Below are positions 45,335-53,420 of a stretch of DNA of 64,000 nucleotides, one piece after another. Every line of letters starts with the position of its first letter. The first letter of the stretch is position 1. The translations under genes were made by a program, and so were the position numbers. This stretch comes from Convivina praedatoris. GTDB taxonomy: Bacteria; Bacillota; Bacilli; Lactobacillales; Lactobacillaceae. The notes under the pieces are model-generated. The model saw only the letters and a program-made list of their open reading frames with translations, did not search any database and was not told the DNA's origin. The DNA lies in the NCBI RefSeq assembly GCF_933208505.1, contig NZ_CAKOEU010000001.1. One strand, 5' to 3'.

Positions 45335-45940
45335 CTAGTTACGCGCTTCAATCTCATCTTGGGCTAAGTATAGATGATTCATAACCTTTTGACCACCATT
45401 AGTTGGCTGATAATTAACCGCATAAGCTGGACCGTTTTCAACCTGCACAATTTTAGCCTTAGCACCCTGCATACCAGCCATATGATCACTATCCAAGGTC
45501 ACTTCATCGCCGACCTTATGGGCCATTTTATCGGTGAAATCAATCATCGTTAACCACTTATGGTCCTTAACCATTGAACCACCATCAGTTGGCATATAGT
45601 CAACAGCATATAATTTCGTATCATAGGCTGCAGCGATAGTTCCCTTAGCGTTCTTCATGTTGGCCATGTGAGTAGCCTTTAAGGTAATTTCTTGGCCAAC
45701 TTTGTACTTAGGGTCTTGAGCAGTAGCTAAACCTTCTGGTAATTTGCCATCCATTTTCATCTGCATCGTACTACTTGATGACATTTTCATACTATCCGAA
45801 GACATGTTCATCCCCGACATACTTTGTTCTTTTTTAGTTTGATTGGTTTTTTGGTGAGCATTAGATTGCAACGTAATCACTACCCCAGCAATAACAACTA
45901 CTAGAGCTGACACCACACCCAACATTATTTTTTTATTCAT
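45335..45940 (-). CDS. YdhK-like protein with two DUF1541 repeats, Met-rich linker
   Basis: Exported or membrane-anchored protein of 201 residues. An N-terminal hydrophobic segment (KIMLGVVSALVVVIAGVVITL) has no lipobox Cys. A Met/Ser-rich stretch follows (SMSGMNMSSDSMKM and on), of the sort that binds Cu(I). Two tandem YdhK/DUF1541 repeats come next, each with a GxxxTL...HMAxMxxAxAxI and a TDGG/TNGG element (residues about 80-138 and 139-196). The frame is open to 45985, but GGAG lies 6 nt before the ATG at 45940. Its partner is the disulfide oxidoreductase downstream, suggesting metal or redox stress; this is inference. Confidence 0.87.
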   Translation of the reverse strand: MNKKIMLGVVSALVVVIAGVVITLQSNAHQKTNQTKKEQSMSGMNMSSDSMKMSSSSTMQMKMDGKLPEGLATAQDPKYKVGQEITLKATHMANMKNAKGTIAAAYDTKLYAVDYMPTDGGSMVKDHKWLTMIDFTDKMAHKVGDEVTLDSDHMAGMQGAKAKIVQVENGPAYAVNYQPTNGGQKVMNHLYLAQDEIEARN

Positions 45941-45995
45941 TTTATGCTCCTTTTTGTTATATTGGTATAGTTTATATTTTATCACAAAGATATAT

Positions 45996-46023
45996 AAAAA
46001 GAGACAGTCCCCTATCCCTTTTT
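45996..46023 (-). terminator. Probable terminator after glmU
   Basis: Minus-strand stem AAAAAGGGA/TCTCTTTTT (46015-46023 with 45996-46004; one G-T pair) overlapping the glmU stop codon. The tail after it is AT-rich (TATATA) rather than a pure T run, so termination may be partial. Confidence 0.5.
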
Positions 46024-47388
46024 ATGTGGCATTTTTTGCCAAAAATCTTCTTTATTCGTTTGACGGGAACGCGCAATCCCCATAGCGTGTCTTTCAATAT
46101 CTTCAGTAATGGTTGAACCAGCCGCAGTAATAGCTTCTTCAGCAATTTTAACTGGGGCAATAATCTTAGTATTAGATCCGATAAAGGCTCGGTCACCGAC
46201 CATCGTCTGAAATTTATTAACACCATCATAGTTAACAAAAATAGTTCCAGCGCCAATATTAATATCTTCACCCAGCGTTGCATTGCCTACATAGGTCAAA
46301 TGTCCTACCTTGGTACCACGACCAATCTCAGCCGCCTTAACTTCCACAAAATTACCAATATGCACTTGATCTGCCAAGTGACTTTTAGGCCGCAAATGAG
46401 CATTTGGCCCAACTGTCACTTCGTTAGCAATCGTTGATTCTTCGATATGAGAACTGGTAATCACATTGTTATCGCCAATTTGACTATCTTTAATTACTGT
46501 TCCCGTTGTAATGTGATTAGCCTGACCAATCACCGTGTTTCCCTGCAAACTAACGTTCCCTTCAATGACCGTGTCCTGCCCAATTTCCACTTGGTCATCA
46601 ATGTAGACAGTTTGGGGGTCAATAAACTCCACTCCCGCTAGCATATGTCGACGGTTAATCCGTTGGCGCATCACCTGGTTAGCCACAGACAAGGCTACGC
46701 GATCGTTAACGCCCAAAGACTCAGTAAAATCTTGGATTTGATGAGCACCGATTTGGTAGCCTTGAGTCCGCAAAATATCCAACGTATCCGGCAAGTAAAA
46801 TTCTTGCTGAACGTTATCATTTTTAACTTCAGCCAAAGCACTAAACAAAAGCTGATTATTAAAAACATAAACTCCGGTATTGATTTCATGAATCCGACGT
46901 TCAGTAACGCTGGCATCTTTTTGTTCAACGATTTTTAAAACTAAACCATCATCGCCACGGACAATCCGGCCATAACCAGTTGGATCTTGAGCATCGGCCG
47001 TTAACACCGTGACCGCATTATTACCACGTTCATGTTCCTGAATTAATTCATTTAGGGTTTCAGTACGAAACATCGGTGTGTCACCGGCCATAATCAGGGT
47101 AACCCCCTCACTATTCTTTAAATCTGGATAGGCCTGTTGAACAGCATGACCTGTGCCCAATTGCTTTTCTTGCACCACAAAGTGACTGTCATTGCCTATA
47201 TGTTCTTGAACTGCTTCAGCCCCAACGCCCGTAACAGTAATCAATTTATCTGGTTGTAATGGCTCAACGGCATCTAATACCCAGTCAATCATCGGTTTAC
47301 CGGCCACTTGATGTAAAACTTTGGGTAAACCTGAATGCATCCGCGATCCCATTCCAGCCGCTAAGATTACAACATTTACTTTCTTCAT
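46012..47388 (-). CDS. glmU: Bifunctional GlcNAc-1-P uridyltransferase/GlcN-1-P acetyltransferase
   Basis: Makes UDP-GlcNAc for peptidoglycan and wall glycans, 458 residues. The N-terminal pyrophosphorylase (residues 1-230) has VVILAAGMGSRMHSGLPKVLHQVAGKPM and LIMAGDTPMF; the C-terminal left-handed beta-helix (about 250-450) has hexapeptide repeats, HIGNFVEVKAAEIGRGTKVGHLTYVGNATLG and IGAGTIFVNYDGVNK with the catalytic His. Length is typical. It starts 8 bp after purR, with GGAG in the overlap region, the usual purR-glmU pair (spoVG and yabJ are absent between them here). Confidence 0.97.
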   Translation of the reverse strand: MKKVNVVILAAGMGSRMHSGLPKVLHQVAGKPMIDWVLDAVEPLQPDKLITVTGVGAEAVQEHIGNDSHFVVQEKQLGTGHAVQQAYPDLKNSEGVTLIMAGDTPMFRTETLNELIQEHERGNNAVTVLTADAQDPTGYGRIVRGDDGLVLKIVEQKDASVTERRIHEINTGVYVFNNQLLFSALAEVKNDNVQQEFYLPDTLDILRTQGYQIGAHQIQDFTESLGVNDRVALSVANQVMRQRINRRHMLAGVEFIDPQTVYIDDQVEIGQDTVIEGNVSLQGNTVIGQANHITTGTVIKDSQIGDNNVITSSHIEESTIANEVTVGPNAHLRPKSHLADQVHIGNFVEVKAAEIGRGTKVGHLTYVGNATLGEDINIGAGTIFVNYDGVNKFQTMVGDRAFIGSNTKIIAPVKIAEEAITAAGSTITEDIERHAMGIARSRQTNKEDFWQKMPHKKG

Positions 47389-47396
47389 GGTAACTC

Positions 47397-48221
47397 CTAT
47401 TGATATATCTCTTGTTCAAAATTCCCCGGATTAACCCGAATTGGTTCCCCATTCGCTAGATTAGTTTCGACATGCAAAAGCGACGTAAAATTATCCAGCA
47501 AACGAACCGTTGAACGACCTTCTGCAAAAACCGCAGTTCCAACCACAGTTCCATCGAATTCATGCACCAGCGTCTGCATGCCTTGAATCGTACCACCAGC
47601 CTTCATGAAGTCATCGACAATTAAGACCCTTGCCCCTGGTTTTAAGGAACGCCGTGATAGGGCCATTTTCTCAACTCGTTTCGTTGAACCGGTAAGGTAG
47701 TTAACTGAGACCATTGGCCCTTCAGTGACCTTGGCATCATCACGGACAATCACAAAGGGTACATTGAGTTCCTCAGCCACGGACTGGGCCAAAGGAATCC
47801 CCTTGGTAGCAGCCGTCATAACCGCATCAATTTCACAGTCAAGATACTGACTAGTGATTAAACGCCCGGCTGGTCGCAAAATATCAGGACGACCTAAAAT
47901 ATCGGATAAATAAACGTACCCCCCCGGTAAAACCCGAGTGGCATCGGCCACCATCGTACAAAGACCAGCAACAAATTCTTGGGCCTCAGCCTGTGACATA
48001 GCCGAAATAAAGCGCACCCCACCGGCTGCTCCAGGAACCGTATGTAAAAGGCCAGTTCCTCTTTCATCAAAAGTGCGCTTAATAATGCTTAAATCTTCGG
48101 AAATTGAAGATTTAGCTGACTCATATCGCTGAGCAAAAAAAGATAGAGAAATCAACTGACGCGGATGCTCTAATAGGTACCGCGCCATATCGACCAAACG
48201 GTCGGATCGTCTTGTTTTCAT
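47397..48221 (-). CDS. purR: Pur operon repressor PurR
   Basis: PRPP-responsive transcription regulator of purine genes, 274 residues. An N-terminal winged-helix domain (MKTRRSDRLVDMARYLLEHP, FFAQRYESAKSSISEDLSIIKRTF) is followed by a phosphoribosyltransferase-like domain with the PRPP loop ARVLIVDDFMKAGGTIQGM. It matches PurR of Bacillus and lactococci. The promoter has a palindromic PurR box over the -35, suggesting autoregulation. The start codon used is the family's normal one, yet the strong SD (AAGGAGGT, 48250-48257) is 28 nt away, with a small hairpin in the spacer. It is followed by glmU. Confidence 0.96.
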   Translation of the reverse strand: MKTRRSDRLVDMARYLLEHPRQLISLSFFAQRYESAKSSISEDLSIIKRTFDERGTGLLHTVPGAAGGVRFISAMSQAEAQEFVAGLCTMVADATRVLPGGYVYLSDILGRPDILRPAGRLITSQYLDCEIDAVMTAATKGIPLAQSVAEELNVPFVIVRDDAKVTEGPMVSVNYLTGSTKRVEKMALSRRSLKPGARVLIVDDFMKAGGTIQGMQTLVHEFDGTVVGTAVFAEGRSTVRLLDNFTSLLHVETNLANGEPIRVNPGNFEQEIYQ

Positions 48222-48279
48222 GATGATAATGATGCTAAATCAGCACCTTACCTCCTTATAGTTAATAAGCGTACAGGTA

Positions 48280-48285
48280 ATTATA
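48280..48285 (-). promoter_or_regulatory. purR -10 element
   Basis: TATAAT on the minus strand about 60 bp before purR. The position of the -35 (48303-48308) falls in the CGAACGTTCG palindrome of the PurR box, so the promoter and operator overlap. The -35 itself is a poor match. Confidence 0.6.
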
Positions 48286-48302
48286 TCATTTTAATTAAAG
48301 AA

Positions 48303-48322
48303 TAAAACGAACGTTCGGATAT
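48303..48322. promoter_or_regulatory. PurR box pair (palindromic operator) upstream of purR
   Basis: Minus-strand ATATCCGAACGTT (48310-48322) matches the PurBox consensus AWWWCCGAACWWT at 12 of 13 positions. An overlapping plus-strand half (48303-48315, TAAAACGAACGTT) forms the perfect palindrome CGAACGTTCG at 48308-48317. It lies 20 bp upstream of the purR -10 and just after the stop of the metal permease gene. Confidence 0.65.
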
Positions 48323-48329
48323 TTCATTT

Positions 48330-49121
48330 TCACTGACTAATTCTAAATTGCCACAAAGCCCCCAGGTAAATTGCAACTTCAATCACGGCTATAAAAAAAC
48401 TACTTGGTAAATTCGTTAGATAGGCTAAAGTGAGGCCCATCCAGGTTCCAAATATGGCAAAGATAATGGCTAAAGACATCAAATTCGGTACTGTATCGGT
48501 AAAATATTTGGCACTAGCAGCAGGCAAAGTGACCAAAACAAAAATTAACAAAGAGCCGACCAATTGCGAAGAGATACTAACCGACAAAGCAATAATAATT
48601 AAAAATAAATAGCGACTTAGACGATTTTTACCACCTTTATGTAATAAGCCTGCTTCATCAAATGATAACTGCCGTAGTGACCGGAAATTAGTCAACAGCA
48701 AAACTAACACAAAGACTGCCAAAATCATTAAAATCAACAAATCTTGATGACTAATTCCCAACACCGAGCCAAACAAAATTCCCGTTGCCGCACTAGTGGA
48801 GGTGTGTCCCAAGGCCAAAAATAAAATTCCAAGGCCAATTGCTAAAGCAGATACCGCACTGGTTATATTATCTTGTTTGGTATAGCTCGCTTCTAAAGCC
48901 CCAATTGAAAGTGATGCTATCGCAGTCGCTAACATCATTCCCAACAAGGCCGGCCATCCAATCCAGAAACCAAAAGCGGCCCCAGCAAAACCAATCTCAC
49001 TTAAAGAATGAGTCAAAAAAGCATAGTTACGCGCAACTACGAAAGTGCCCACCATGCCTGCGATAATACTAACAATTGTCCCTGCCAAAAAAGCATTTTG
49101 CATAAAGGCATATTCAAACAT
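48330..49121 (-). CDS. Metal ABC transporter permease (ZnuB/MntB family)
   Basis: Membrane subunit of a zinc or manganese importer, 263 residues and about eight helices. The family pattern appears in FMQNAFLAGTIVSIIAGMVGTFVVARNYAFLTHSLSEIGFAGAAFG (first helices) and VSISSQLVGSLLIFVLVTLPAASAKYF. The frame is open to 49175, but that start would overlap the ATPase gene by 62 bp; the ATG at 49121 has GAGG 6 nt upstream and only an 8-bp overlap, so it is preferred. The paired ATPase is directly upstream. No substrate-binding lipoprotein lies next to the pair, and zinc versus manganese cannot be told. Confidence 0.93.
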   Translation of the reverse strand: MFEYAFMQNAFLAGTIVSIIAGMVGTFVVARNYAFLTHSLSEIGFAGAAFGFWIGWPALLGMMLATAIASLSIGALEASYTKQDNITSAVSALAIGLGILFLALGHTSTSAATGILFGSVLGISHQDLLILMILAVFVLVLLLTNFRSLRQLSFDEAGLLHKGGKNRLSRYLFLIIIALSVSISSQLVGSLLIFVLVTLPAASAKYFTDTVPNLMSLAIIFAIFGTWMGLTLAYLTNLPSSFFIAVIEVAIYLGALWQFRISQ

Positions 49122-49806
49122 TATGAACCTCTTCTTCCTGTCCATGGCTAATTGCATTGGCTGGTAACTGGTCAATTGGTCCAGCCGTTACCTGTTGGTC
49201 GTGAACCCATAAAAAATAATCGGCGTATTTTTTAACCCAACTGGTGTCGTGAGTAATCCAAAGCACGGTCATTTGGTGTTTTTGTTGTAATTTAACAATG
49301 GTTTGCACCAATTCAATACTATGGCGGGCATCTAAACTAGCGGTGGATTCATCCAAAATTAATAAATCCGGTTCCTGTCCTAGGGCTTGGGCAACAAAGG
49401 CCCGCTGCTTTTGCCCACCAGAAACCAGTCCCAAACGATTATCGGCCAAATCAGTCAAATCCACTTCGGCAATCGCTCTAGTAATGGCCTGTTTTTCGCT
49501 AGCACAATACCAAGGCTGCCAACCATGATTAAAACCCAACCCCACAAAGGAACGAATACTGAGTGGATAGTCCCGCGAAATGCTTCGAAATTGGGGAACA
49601 TAGCCAATTTGACGGGCCTGCGTGGATAACTGGCCCGTAATTGAGCGGTTTTGCCCCAATAAGGCTTTAATGAGGGTTGTTTTCCCAGCTCCATTTTCAC
49701 CTAAAATTGCCACAAAACTTTGCTGGGGTATGGTGACATTTACGTCGTGTAAAATGACTTTTTCCCCGTATTTAACGGTTAAATCCTTGGCAGTAATCAC
49801 GTCCAT
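49114..49806 (-). CDS. Metal ABC transporter ATP-binding protein (ZnuC/MntA-like)
   Basis: ATPase of the metal importer, 230 residues. Walker A is ILGENGAGKTTLIKALLG, the Q-loop IGYVPQFRSIS, the signature GLVSGGQKQRAFVAQAL, Walker B LLILDESTASLD and the switch ITHDTSW. A frame is open from a TTG at 49818, but the ATG at 49806 has GGAG 7 nt upstream and MDVITAKDLTVKYGEKV is the normal family N-terminus. A terminator at 49850-49871 separates it from veg. The next gene is the permease, so this is a two-gene importer module with its binding protein elsewhere. Confidence 0.93.
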   Translation of the reverse strand: MDVITAKDLTVKYGEKVILHDVNVTIPQQSFVAILGENGAGKTTLIKALLGQNRSITGQLSTQARQIGYVPQFRSISRDYPLSIRSFVGLGFNHGWQPWYCASEKQAITRAIAEVDLTDLADNRLGLVSGGQKQRAFVAQALGQEPDLLILDESTASLDARHSIELVQTIVKLQQKHQMTVLWITHDTSWVKKYADYFLWVHDQQVTAGPIDQLPANAISHGQEEEVHNV

Positions 49807-49849
49807 GCAAAACTCCAATCCAAATTTCTCAAGTAAAAATAACTATAAT

Positions 49850-49871
49850 AAAAAACCCTTCCGGGTTTTTT
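49850..49871. terminator. Terminator after veg
   Basis: Short strong hairpin AAAACCC/GGGTTTT with TTCC loop (49850-49858 and 49863-49871), bordered by A and T runs on both sides, between veg and the metal transporter genes. The minus-strand polarity fits the end of veg. Confidence 0.8.
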
Positions 49872-49879
49872 ATGTAATC

Positions 49880-50110
49880 TTAATCAGCAAAAGTAATGTT
49901 TACGCTGTGCGTTAAAATATCTGCATAACTGTATGAAGCACGATCAAATTGTGAATCATCACTTAACTCAACTACGAAAAGTGATGGGAAGGTTGACCGT
50001 AAAATGCCAGAGCGCTCTGTAACTTTTTTCCGGCCTGCCTGTGAAATAACTGTAACTTTCTCGCCAATATGCGCGTCAAGGCGCGATTTAATTTCTGCTA
50101 AAGTTGCCAT
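49880..50110 (-). CDS. veg: Veg family protein
   Basis: Small conserved protein of 76 residues, MATLAEIKSRLDAHIGEKVTVISQAGRKKVTERSGILRSTFPSLFVVEL being diagnostic of Veg. In Bacillus subtilis Veg stimulates biofilm matrix gene expression; its biochemical role is open. A frame extends to 50134, but AAGGTGG lies 6 nt before the ATG at 50110, which is the usual family start. It follows ksgA, as in Bacillus (ksgA-yabG-veg region). Confidence 0.95.
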   Translation of the reverse strand: MATLAEIKSRLDAHIGEKVTVISQAGRKKVTERSGILRSTFPSLFVVELSDDSQFDRASYSYADILTHSVNITFAD

Positions 50111-50196
50111 AGTGAACCACCTTTCCAGTGCCATCGTTTACATTTTATCATAATTACTGGAAAAATCCAAATCTAGAACAACTAAGGGCTAATCTG

Positions 50197-51090
50197 TCAA
50201 GACCTAAATTTAATATTTTGAGCTTTTAATGCCAAAAATAACTGGTAAAAGTTCTCTAAATCTAACCGTTCAGCCCGAATACCTGGTTCAATTGTCGCCT
50301 CAGCCAGCGCACTGGTTAATTTCTCTTTCACCTCAGCATCCTTACCAAAGGCCTGGAGCAGATTATTCCACAAACTTTTCCGTCGGTGGGCAAAGCAAAT
50401 TTTAACAAGGTTAAATAATTCTTTCGGCTGTTGGACCTGATAAGGATGATTTTTAGGTTGTAGGCGCACAACGGCACTGTCGACACGGGGCGCTGGATTA
50501 AAGGCAGTAGCTGGAACCTTAACTGCCAGTTGTACTTGTGCATAATAGGCCATCATGACGGTTAAAACGCCATACTCCTTAGTCCCGACTGGTGCCGTGA
50601 GGCGATCGGCCACTTCACGTTGCATCATGACCACCATCGTGTCCCAGGATAAGCCAGCTTGTAAGAGCTGCATCAAAATCGGCGTCGTAATGTAATAGGG
50701 TAAGTTGGCTACAATTTTAACCGCAGGCACCTGGCCCCACTGTTTTTGAATTGTGTTTTTTAAATCCACCGTTAAGACATCGGTTTCAATAACCGTAATA
50801 TTATCATAGGGACTCAAAGTGTCATTTAAGACACGAACCATTTCTGGATCAATTTCAACCGCTAAAACAGCCTTGGCTTGACGGGCTAATTGTTCGGTTA
50901 AACCACCAATCCCCGGCCCAATTTCAATGACGTAATCGTCATCACTTAAATCAGCCGTATCAATGATACGATCGATGATATTTAAGTCAGTTAGAAAGTT
51001 TTGACCGAATTTCTTTTTAGCCCGTAAGCCATAACTGGTTAAAATCGCCTGTGTCCTAGTTGGCGTAGCGATGTCTAATGGTTCAACCAT
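50197..51090 (-). CDS. ksgA: 16S rRNA (adenine1518-N6/adenine1519-N6)-dimethyltransferase
   Basis: Dimethylates two adjacent adenines near the 3' end of 16S rRNA, 297 residues. SAM motif DDYVIEIGPGIGGLTEQLARQA, the KKKFGQNFLTDLNIIDRI segment before it, the catalytic KIVANLPYYITTPILMQLL (NLPY), and PRVDSAVVRLQP all match RsmA/KsgA. Loss of the enzyme confers kasugamycin resistance in other bacteria. It overlaps the rnmV end by 8 bp, the conserved tatD-rnmV-ksgA string. Confidence 0.98.
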   Translation of the reverse strand: MVEPLDIATPTRTQAILTSYGLRAKKKFGQNFLTDLNIIDRIIDTADLSDDDYVIEIGPGIGGLTEQLARQAKAVLAVEIDPEMVRVLNDTLSPYDNITVIETDVLTVDLKNTIQKQWGQVPAVKIVANLPYYITTPILMQLLQAGLSWDTMVVMMQREVADRLTAPVGTKEYGVLTVMMAYYAQVQLAVKVPATAFNPAPRVDSAVVRLQPKNHPYQVQQPKELFNLVKICFAHRRKSLWNNLLQAFGKDAEVKEKLTSALAEATIEPGIRAERLDLENFYQLFLALKAQNIKFRS

Positions 51091-51652
51091 TGTAAATTCC
51101 TTTCATGACCCTTAATACTTCAGCTTGGCTAATGCCAAAGGCCTGTAATTTTCGGTATAACTGCTTGCCATTGGTATGACCAATTTTTAACGCAACTCCC
51201 AGCTCTTGACGATATTGAGCTGCTAATGGCCCTCCAATCAAGCCCAGTTCTTGTAAAAAAACAAGCGTCACATCAGACGATGCCTGTTGATTAAAACTAG
51301 CTGCCTGCTGTAAGGCCTTTTTTAAAACCGATAAACTGGCATGCTCTACCCCTAAAGACTTATGCGGATTATCCCGCTGCGCTCGACCTTGTCCCTGACT
51401 GATATAGGCCTGTTTAACCCCAGGTACCTGCTGAGTGATAAGGCGTCGCAACCGTTCGCCATTAAAATCTGGATCCGTAAATATAATTGCTCCACGAGTA
51501 GCCACTGCATGCTTAATGGTTTGAATCGTGGCTTGATTTAAAGCACTGCCACCGGTTTCAATCGTCTCAACCGGCCCTAAACGGCGTAGATTTTGGGTGT
51601 CAGACCGCCCCTCGACCACGATGAATTCTTTAACATTAAGAGTATCAGTCAT
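51083..51652 (-). CDS. rnmV: Ribonuclease M5
   Basis: Toprim-domain nuclease that matures 5S rRNA, 189 residues. Toprim residues appear in EFIVVEGRSDTQNLRRLG (with the catalytic Glu) and IIFTDPDFNGERLRRLI (DxD). GVEHASLSVLKKALQQAA is a further family stretch, and a smaller C-terminal domain follows. It overlaps tatD by 8 bp upstream and ksgA by 8 bp downstream, so the three are translationally coupled. Cleavage depends on ribosomal protein L18 in Bacillus. Confidence 0.97.
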   Translation of the reverse strand: MTDTLNVKEFIVVEGRSDTQNLRRLGPVETIETGGSALNQATIQTIKHAVATRGAIIFTDPDFNGERLRRLITQQVPGVKQAYISQGQGRAQRDNPHKSLGVEHASLSVLKKALQQAASFNQQASSDVTLVFLQELGLIGGPLAAQYRQELGVALKIGHTNGKQLYRKLQAFGISQAEVLRVMKGIYNG

Positions 51653-52439
51653 GATTTAGGAAAAGACGACGGGCATTTTGACGGGTAGTTTCAGCTAATT
51701 CATCCGCTTTCATACCTAAAGTTTCTGCCAAATCATCCACAACATATTTAACAAAGGCTGGCTCATTTAGCTTGCCACGCATGGGTACCGGCGCTAAATA
51801 GGGAGCATCAGTTTCCACTAAAATACGGTCTAACGGCACAGCTTGAGCAGCCTCCCGAACTTCTTCAGCCTTTTTGAAGGATACCACGCCACTAAAGGAA
51901 ATATAAAAACCAAGATCGACAAAGGCTTGCGCCTGTTCGGGTGTTCCTGAAAAACTATGCATCACTCCCCGGGTAATTCCGCCAGCTTTAAGCATAGCTA
52001 AGACATCATCAAATGCTTCACGATTATGAACAACCAACGGCAAATCGTGTTTTTTAGCTAATGCCATATGTTGAATAAAGGCCTTTTTTTGAATTTCAAC
52101 TGGAGTATCCCAATGATAATCAAGACCTGTTTCACCAACGCCAACAACCTGATCTTGACTTAGAGCAGCATCAAGTTCGGCCAAAGCAGCTTCATCAAAA
52201 TCCGGCGTATCTTCGGGTTGATAACCCAATACCGCTCGAATTCCTTCATATTCTTGAGCAATTTTTAAGGCACGCTGGTTACTTTGCTGATTGTAACCAA
52301 CCACATTCATCTCCATCACCTGAAATTCATGGGCTCGGCCGACGTAAGCGGGCACATCCATATAAAGTTGATCATCATTTAAGTGAGTATGAGAGTCATA
52401 GGTTGGAGCAGGTCGTTTGGTAGGATCATATATGGCCAT
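51645..52439 (-). CDS. tatD: TatD family metal-dependent DNase
   Basis: TIM-barrel hydrolase of 264 residues. Metal ligands are seen in TYDSHTHLNDDQL (HxH), VGVGETGLDYHW, LVVHNREAFDDVLAML, GVMHSFSGTPEQAQAF and ILVETDAPYLAP. Bacillus YabD and E. coli TatD belong here; members act as 3'-5' exonucleases on damaged DNA. It is the first gene of tatD-rnmV-ksgA, separated from nusB by a terminator. Confidence 0.96.
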   Translation of the reverse strand: MAIYDPTKRPAPTYDSHTHLNDDQLYMDVPAYVGRAHEFQVMEMNVVGYNQQSNQRALKIAQEYEGIRAVLGYQPEDTPDFDEAALAELDAALSQDQVVGVGETGLDYHWDTPVEIQKKAFIQHMALAKKHDLPLVVHNREAFDDVLAMLKAGGITRGVMHSFSGTPEQAQAFVDLGFYISFSGVVSFKKAEEVREAAQAVPLDRILVETDAPYLAPVPMRGKLNEPAFVKYVVDDLAETLGMKADELAETTRQNARRLFLNHD

Positions 52440-52507
52440 TGTTATCTTCCTTACTTTTAATATTCACTAACATCCAATTGTAACACATCCATTTTTTCCA
52501 ATAAAAA

Positions 52508-52526
52508 AGGACCGCTTAGCGATCCT
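52508..52526 (-). terminator. Rho-independent terminator after nusB
   Basis: Minus-strand hairpin AGGATCGC-TAA-GCGGTCCT (one mismatch) followed by a T run at 52502-52507 (A's on the plus strand), 4 bp after the nusB stop codon. Confidence 0.85.
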
Positions 52527-52529
52527 AAC

Positions 52530-52940
52530 TTATTTTTCTACTCGGGCAAAGTGCTTTAAGATCCCATTGACGAACTTGGCATCATCTGGATTAGCAAATT
52601 CTTTTGCCAGTTCAATCGCTTCATCGATTGCTACCTTGTAGGGTATTTCTGGCATATAAAGTAACTCATAAACTGCCATGCGAAGAATAACTAAATCAGC
52701 ACGGCTAATTCGCTTGATACTCCAGCCGTCAACTAAATGTTGACTAATGGCTTGATCTAATTCGCGCTGACTCCCCAAAACACCATTGATAAATTGGGGC
52801 AAGAAACTATCAAACTCTTCATCACCTAGCACCATTTGGTATAAACCATCAAGTTGATCTTCTTGCGGTACTTCTTTAGCGGTTGCAAAGAGAATTTGAA
52901 ACACCGCTTGTCGCTCACGGTGTCGGCTTATTACAGTCAT
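52530..52940 (-). CDS. nusB: Transcription antitermination factor NusB
   Basis: Small all-helical RNA-binding protein of rRNA antitermination complexes, 136 residues. RHRERQAVFQILFATA at the N-terminus, ISQHLVDGWSIKRISRADLVILRMAVYELLYMPEIPYKVAIDEAIELAKEF and KFVNGILKHFA at the end are diagnostic. A GTG at 52949 would add three residues, but GGGGAG lies 8 nt before the ATG at 52940, so that start is preferred. It is last in efp-yqhY-nusB. Confidence 0.97.
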   Translation of the reverse strand: MTVISRHRERQAVFQILFATAKEVPQEDQLDGLYQMVLGDEEFDSFLPQFINGVLGSQRELDQAISQHLVDGWSIKRISRADLVILRMAVYELLYMPEIPYKVAIDEAIELAKEFANPDDAKFVNGILKHFARVEK

Positions 52941-52945
52941 GCTTT

Positions 52946-53374
52946 TCACTCCCCATCCTCTGCTTGGTCAAACATGTGATCAGGATCAATGCCGTGTTCA
53001 TAGCGATTGGGGATAATGCCACTAATGTGAACATTAACCTGATTAACAACTAAACCAGTCATCGAAGCTACTTGAGTCATGACAGCCCGTTGGATATTTA
53101 GAGCGACTTGTGGCACTGTAACGCCATACTTCAAAAATACATAGGTTGAAATTTCTAAGCCCTGATCGTTATTGGTTAACTGAACCCCTTTACCACGTGC
53201 TGATGAGCCAAATGCCCGAACCACACGATCAGTTAGATTACCCCGCATTGAAAATACACCTTCAACATCTTGGGTAGCCTTTTGGGCAATAATCTCTAAC
53301 ACTTCTGGTGTAATCATCGTTTGACCAGCAACCGAACTACTGGTTGCCAAGACAAAATTCTTATTTACTGTCAT
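52946..53374 (-). CDS. yqhY: Asp23/Gls24 family envelope stress protein (YqhY-like)
   Basis: A 142-residue Asp23/DUF322 protein: MITPEVLEIIAQKATQDVEGVFSMRGN, a central GKGVQLTNNDQGLEISTYVFLKYGVTVPQVALNIQRAV, and VNQVNVHISGIIP are the core segments. In Bacillus subtilis yqhY follows acetyl-CoA carboxylase genes and loss perturbs fatty acid synthesis; here it sits between efp and nusB, also a common place in lactobacilli. Its stop is 5 bp from the preferred nusB start. Confidence 0.95.
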   Translation of the reverse strand: MTVNKNFVLATSSSVAGQTMITPEVLEIIAQKATQDVEGVFSMRGNLTDRVVRAFGSSARGKGVQLTNNDQGLEISTYVFLKYGVTVPQVALNIQRAVMTQVASMTGLVVNQVNVHISGIIPNRYEHGIDPDHMFDQAEDGE

Positions 53375-53420
53375 ATTCCGCCTTACCGCCCAATATCAAT
53401 GTAATTTTTCCAGGCCGACT

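Noticed and set aside
45972..46283. 103-residue frame within the glmU 3' region
   Set aside because: It is a shifted frame wholly overlapping the beta-helix coding part of glmU, low in complexity, with no SD of its own.
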